A stretch of 6,952 nt of DNA, taken from the NCBI GenBank assembly GCA_904501875.1, contig CAJGCQ010000064.1:1-6952 (forward strand). Direction: 5' to 3'. The position numbers and the translations under genes were made by a program. This document shows positions 4,848 to 6,952 of this stretch, one piece after another. Position 1 is the first letter of the stretch, and every line of letters begins with the position of its first letter. Origin of the DNA: Clostridiaceae bacterium. Lineage in GTDB: Bacteria; Bacillota; Clostridia; Oscillospirales; Acutalibacteraceae. The notes under the pieces are model-generated. The model made no database searches. It saw only the letters and a list, made by a program, of their open reading frames with translations, and had not been told where the DNA came from.

Positions 4848-5690
4848 ATGAATTTGTTTTCTGCAAAATTCAACAATAATAATGTATACATAACAAATTA
4901 CGGCGGTTTTGACCTGCAGCATACACTTGACTGCGGTCAGGCATTTCGCTGGGAAAAAACAGAGAATGGTCTCTGGCACGGGGTTGCCTTTAATAAGTAT
5001 CTTGAACTCGAAAAGCTTGCCGACGACACGGTTGTTCTTTATAACACCTCTAAGGAGGATTTCGATGGGGGTTGGCGGCATTATTTTGACCTTGACAGGG
5101 ATTATGAGGGGATAATAACCACCATAAGCGAGGACAAGACGCTAAAGCGTGTGTCTGAATACGCCCACGGAATACGCATCTTAAATCAAGAGCCATGGGA
5201 GACCCTATGCTCCTTTATTATATCCCAGAACAATAATATAAAGCGAATCAAGGGTATAATATCTCGGCTTTGCGAGAATTTCGGCGAGAATAAGGGCAGG
5301 TTTTACACCTTCCCCACTGCCGAAAAAATAGCATCGCTTACCTTGGACGATTTATCCGTGCTAAGGAGCGGCTTCCGTGCAAAATACATACTTGATGCGG
5401 CAAAGAAGGTGGCCTCGGGTGAGGTTGAGCTTGAAAAACTAAAAGCCGCACCCACAGACAGGGCACGGGGCGAGCTTATGAAGATAACAGGTGTAGGGCC
5501 AAAGGTTGCCGACTGCGTTCTGCTTTTCGGGCTTGAACACGCCGACGCCTTTCCCACGGATGTTTGGATAAAGCGGGCTATGCAGGTACTGTTTGACGGC
5601 GAGCTGCCCGAATGTGCAAAGCCCTATGCCGGAATAGCCCAGCAGTATATTTTCCTATATGCAAGAGAGACAAAGCTTACCATTGATTAA
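4848..5690 (+). CDS. 8-oxoguanine DNA glycosylase / AP lyase, OGG1 type
   Basis: A 280-residue cytoplasmic base-excision repair enzyme that removes 8-oxoguanine opposite C and can cut the strand by its lyase activity. The N-terminal OGG domain has LDCGQAFRW (27-35), like the OGG1 substrate-pocket region. SQNNNIKRI (126-134) matches the OGG1 NNN motif that contacts the orphan cytosine. The helix-hairpin-helix LMKITGVGPKVADC (210-223) carries the catalytic lysine K219, and the conserved aspartate is D238 in FPTDVWIKR. Length and layout match clostridial Ogg proteins. Starts ATG at 4848 or GTG at 4845; no ribosome binding site for either. The promoter lies directly upstream. Its TAA overlaps the convergent TtcA-like gene by 4 bp with no terminator between. 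The usual gene name is ogg, but I leave the symbol blank because the annotation name varies. Confidence 0.92.
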   Translation: MNLFSAKFNNNNVYITNYGGFDLQHTLDCGQAFRWEKTENGLWHGVAFNKYLELEKLADDTVVLYNTSKEDFDGGWRHYFDLDRDYEGIITTISEDKTLKRVSEYAHGIRILNQEPWETLCSFIISQNNNIKRIKGIISRLCENFGENKGRFYTFPTAEKIASLTLDDLSVLRSGFRAKYILDAAKKVASGEVELEKLKAAPTDRARGELMKITGVGPKVADCVLLFGLEHADAFPTDVWIKRAMQVLFDGELPECAKPYAGIAQQYIFLYARETKLTID

Positions 5691-6520
5691 TAATATTCCG
5701 TAAAGGAATGGAGTGTTCCCGAATCACGATCTCGCCAACCGGGAATTGTAGCAAGATTTACATTGTGTATGCTTCTGAAAATATTGTCGTCCACATTGGG
5801 ATTGACCTTTTTAATATCCTCAATGAGCGCCTTAATTTCCTTTCGTTTTGAAAGACTTTCGTTATGAGCACTATCCTTGGTAAATTTGCAGGCGCATTGC
5901 AAAAATTTAAGCCCGTTATAGTTTGAAAAGGCGATTATATCCTTTTCCTTTACCTTATAAAGCGGGCGGATAAGCTCCATTCCCTCAAAGTTTGTGCTGT
6001 GAAGCTTAGGCGGCATTGTTTTTATTTCGGAAGAATACATCATACTCATTAAAACGGTTTCTATAACATCATTAAAATGGTGGCCGAGGGCGATTTTGTT
6101 GCAGCCGAGCTCTTTTGCCTTGCTGTAAAGACAGCCTCGGCGCATACGGGCGCATAGGTAACAGGGCGAACCCCCTGCCCTTGCGGTAACATCGAAAATA
6201 TCGCTTTCAAAAATCGTAATATCAATATTCATACGCCGTGCGTTGTCTTGGATAAGCGCACGGTTTTCTTTATTGTAGCCCGGGTCCATTACAAGATAAA
6301 CACATTCAAAGGGTATCTTGCTATGTTTCTGCAACTGCTCCATACATTTTGCAAGCAGCATTGAATCCTTACCGCCAGAAATGCAGACGGCAATTTTATC
6401 ACCCGCCGAAATCAGCTGATATTCCTGCACCGCACCGATAAAATTGTTCCATATCGGCTTGCGGAATTTTTTAATTATACTGCGCTCAATTTCAATATAC
6501 TTCTCAAAACTTCTTTCCAA
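5687..6520 (-). CDS. TtcA-family PP-loop ATPase (tRNA thiolation type)
   Basis: A 277-residue cytoplasmic protein of the TtcA/TilS-like PP-loop superfamily. TtcA adenylates C32 of tRNA and replaces its oxygen with sulphur, using an iron-sulphur cluster. The PP-loop SGGKDS is at 48-53. C120xxC123 (PCYLCARMRRG) and C209/C211 (CACKFT) fit the three cluster cysteines of TtcA, and LGHHFNDVIETVLMSM follows the usual pattern. The N-terminal extension (IERSIIKKFRKPIWNNF) marks a clostridial subgroup longer at this end than E. coli TtcA, so the exact tRNA target is inferred. I prefer the TTG at 6520, six bases after GGAGAG; a TTG at 6538, eight bases after GGAG, is the alternative, giving 283 residues. 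No ATG is available. It has its own promoter at 6608-6636. The C-terminus overlaps the glycosylase stop. Confidence 0.85.
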   Translation of the reverse strand: MERSFEKYIEIERSIIKKFRKPIWNNFIGAVQEYQLISAGDKIAVCISGGKDSMLLAKCMEQLQKHSKIPFECVYLVMDPGYNKENRALIQDNARRMNIDITIFESDIFDVTARAGGSPCYLCARMRRGCLYSKAKELGCNKIALGHHFNDVIETVLMSMMYSSEIKTMPPKLHSTNFEGMELIRPLYKVKEKDIIAFSNYNGLKFLQCACKFTKDSAHNESLSKRKEIKALIEDIKKVNPNVDDNIFRSIHNVNLATIPGWRDRDSGTLHSFTEYY

Positions 6521-6546
6521 TTTATGCTCTCCAAACAAAAAAATAA

Positions 6547-6625
6547 CTCCGATACAACTAAAATCGGTTTGTCAAAATGTTTTTATGCGTTTCGACTTTC
6601 GATATTCATTATAGCCGTATCGGAG
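6547..6625 (-). promoter_or_regulatory. Paired 9-bp inverted repeat in the ttcA-like control region
   Basis: CTCCGATAC at 6547-6555 and GTATCGGAG at 6617-6625 are perfect inverted copies 61 nt apart. The upstream one lies in the spacer of the ttcA-like promoter, the other in the leader just before the ribosome binding site. A shorter copy of the core (ATCGG, 6563-6567) can pair with the leader copy. In the minus direction the leader copy is followed by TTATTTTTTTG, so for RNA reading through from the antiporter gene it could act as a terminator with a long loop. Paired operators for a repressor are the other reading. Confidence 0.45.
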
Positions 6626-6636
6626 AGTTTTTTCAA
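6608..6636 (-). promoter_or_regulatory. Promoter of the TtcA-family gene
   Basis: Minus strand -35 TTGAAA (6636-6631), exact 17-nt spacer, -10 TATAAT (6613-6608). Predicted start near 6601 gives a leader of about 80 nt. It begins 6 bp after the antiporter stop, so the ttcA-like gene need not depend on read-through. Confidence 0.75.
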
Positions 6637-6642
6637 CTATTT

Positions 6643-6952
6643 TTAAGCTTTAGCTTTTTTGTTGTTCACAATATGAAGGATAAGCATAAGTACGGTCATA
6701 AGCACGATGCCTGTTCCAAGGATTATAAACACATTTTGAACAAAGCCTGCGAGCAGATAGCATACAAGAGAGATGCCCGCTACTGTCAGGGCATATGGCA
6801 GCTGTGTTGAAACATGGTTTACATGGTTGCACTGCGCACCTGTGGAAGCCATAATCGTGGTATCCGAAATCGGTGAGCAATGGTCGCCGCAAACCGCGCC
6901 CGCAAGGCAGGCGGAAATGCAGATAACAACCATTGACGGAATAGCGCCGGTA
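6643..6952 (-). CDS. Na+/H+ antiporter NhaC family, C-terminal part
   Basis: The frame is open from the right edge (TGAIPSMVVICISACLAG) to a TAA at 6645-6643, so the 5' end lies outside the window; the ATG at 6933 is internal. The motif GDHCSPISDTTI, followed by STGAQCNHVNHVSTQLPYAL, is characteristic of the NhaC-type secondary transporters of the ion transporter superfamily, which exchange Na+ for H+ (some members carry malate/lactate or other ions). Two further hydrophobic segments and a short basic tail (NNKKAKA) end the protein. It is inner-membrane. Downstream is the ttcA-like gene in the same direction, with its own promoter. Confidence 0.88.
   Translation of the reverse strand, partial: TGAIPSMVVICISACLAGAVCGDHCSPISDTTIMASTGAQCNHVNHVSTQLPYALTVAGISLVCYLLAGFVQNVFIILGTGIVLMTVLMLILHIVNNKKAKA

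Noticed and set aside
6650..6892. Second minus-strand frame over the antiporter
   Set aside because: Out of frame with the recognised NhaC motif GDHCSPISDTTI; a shadow of that gene.

Overview
The window looks like chromosomal DNA from a low-GC, anaerobic, Clostridia-type Firmicute, probably a gut Oscillospiraceae/Ruminococcaceae relative. This rests on AT-rich intergenic DNA, TTGACA/TATAAT promoters and GGAG-type ribosome binding sites. It also rests on families typical of Clostridia: a DUF6062-like Cys-pair protein, a long TtcA-family PP-loop protein, a clostridial OGG1-type glycosylase and an NhaC antiporter. The species is inferred only loosely.

Left part (1-1160). The first 92 bases hold the N-terminus of a sugar transferase on the minus strand, with its own promoter; it runs off the left edge. 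Next comes a strong hairpin terminator and, at 334-944 on the minus strand, a decayed phage tail-fibre-like gene with one in-frame TGA and one frameshift. The 945-1117 gap shows no gene. A second terminator belongs to the tRNA pair.

tRNA island (1156-1618). tRNA-Ser(GCT) and tRNA-Ser(TGA) are read leftward from a TTGACA-17-TAAAAT promoter. tRNA-Thr(GGT) is read rightward from a TTGACT-17-TATAAT promoter and ends at a strong terminator. All three encode CCA. The phage relic lies just past the 3' end of tRNA-Ser(GCT), as expected for an old integration at a tRNA. Degenerate heptamer repeats follow the tRNA-Thr terminator.

Middle (1783-4633). Three genes lie on the minus strand. An aldo/keto reductase of the YghZ type is followed after about 35 bp by a ZIP metal transporter, probably as one transcript. 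Upstream is a DUF6062-like protein with two CxxC...CxxH modules. Its roughly 170-nt leader is highly structured: a 5' hairpin, 12-bp inverted repeats, a possible short upstream peptide, and an 18-bp inverted repeat that would bury the ribosome binding site, with a competing decoy. This leader is the most interesting element in the window.

Right part (4665-6952). A short GC-rich stretch that reads like the C-terminus of a dead plus-strand gene ends at a terminator. An OGG1-type 8-oxoguanine glycosylase follows, whose promoter lies so close to its start that the mRNA is probably leaderless. It converges, with a 4-bp stop-codon overlap, on a TtcA-family tRNA thiolation-type gene that has its own promoter. 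The right edge cuts into an NhaC-type Na+/H+ antiporter on the minus strand. I see no CRISPR array, intact transposase or complete defence system.
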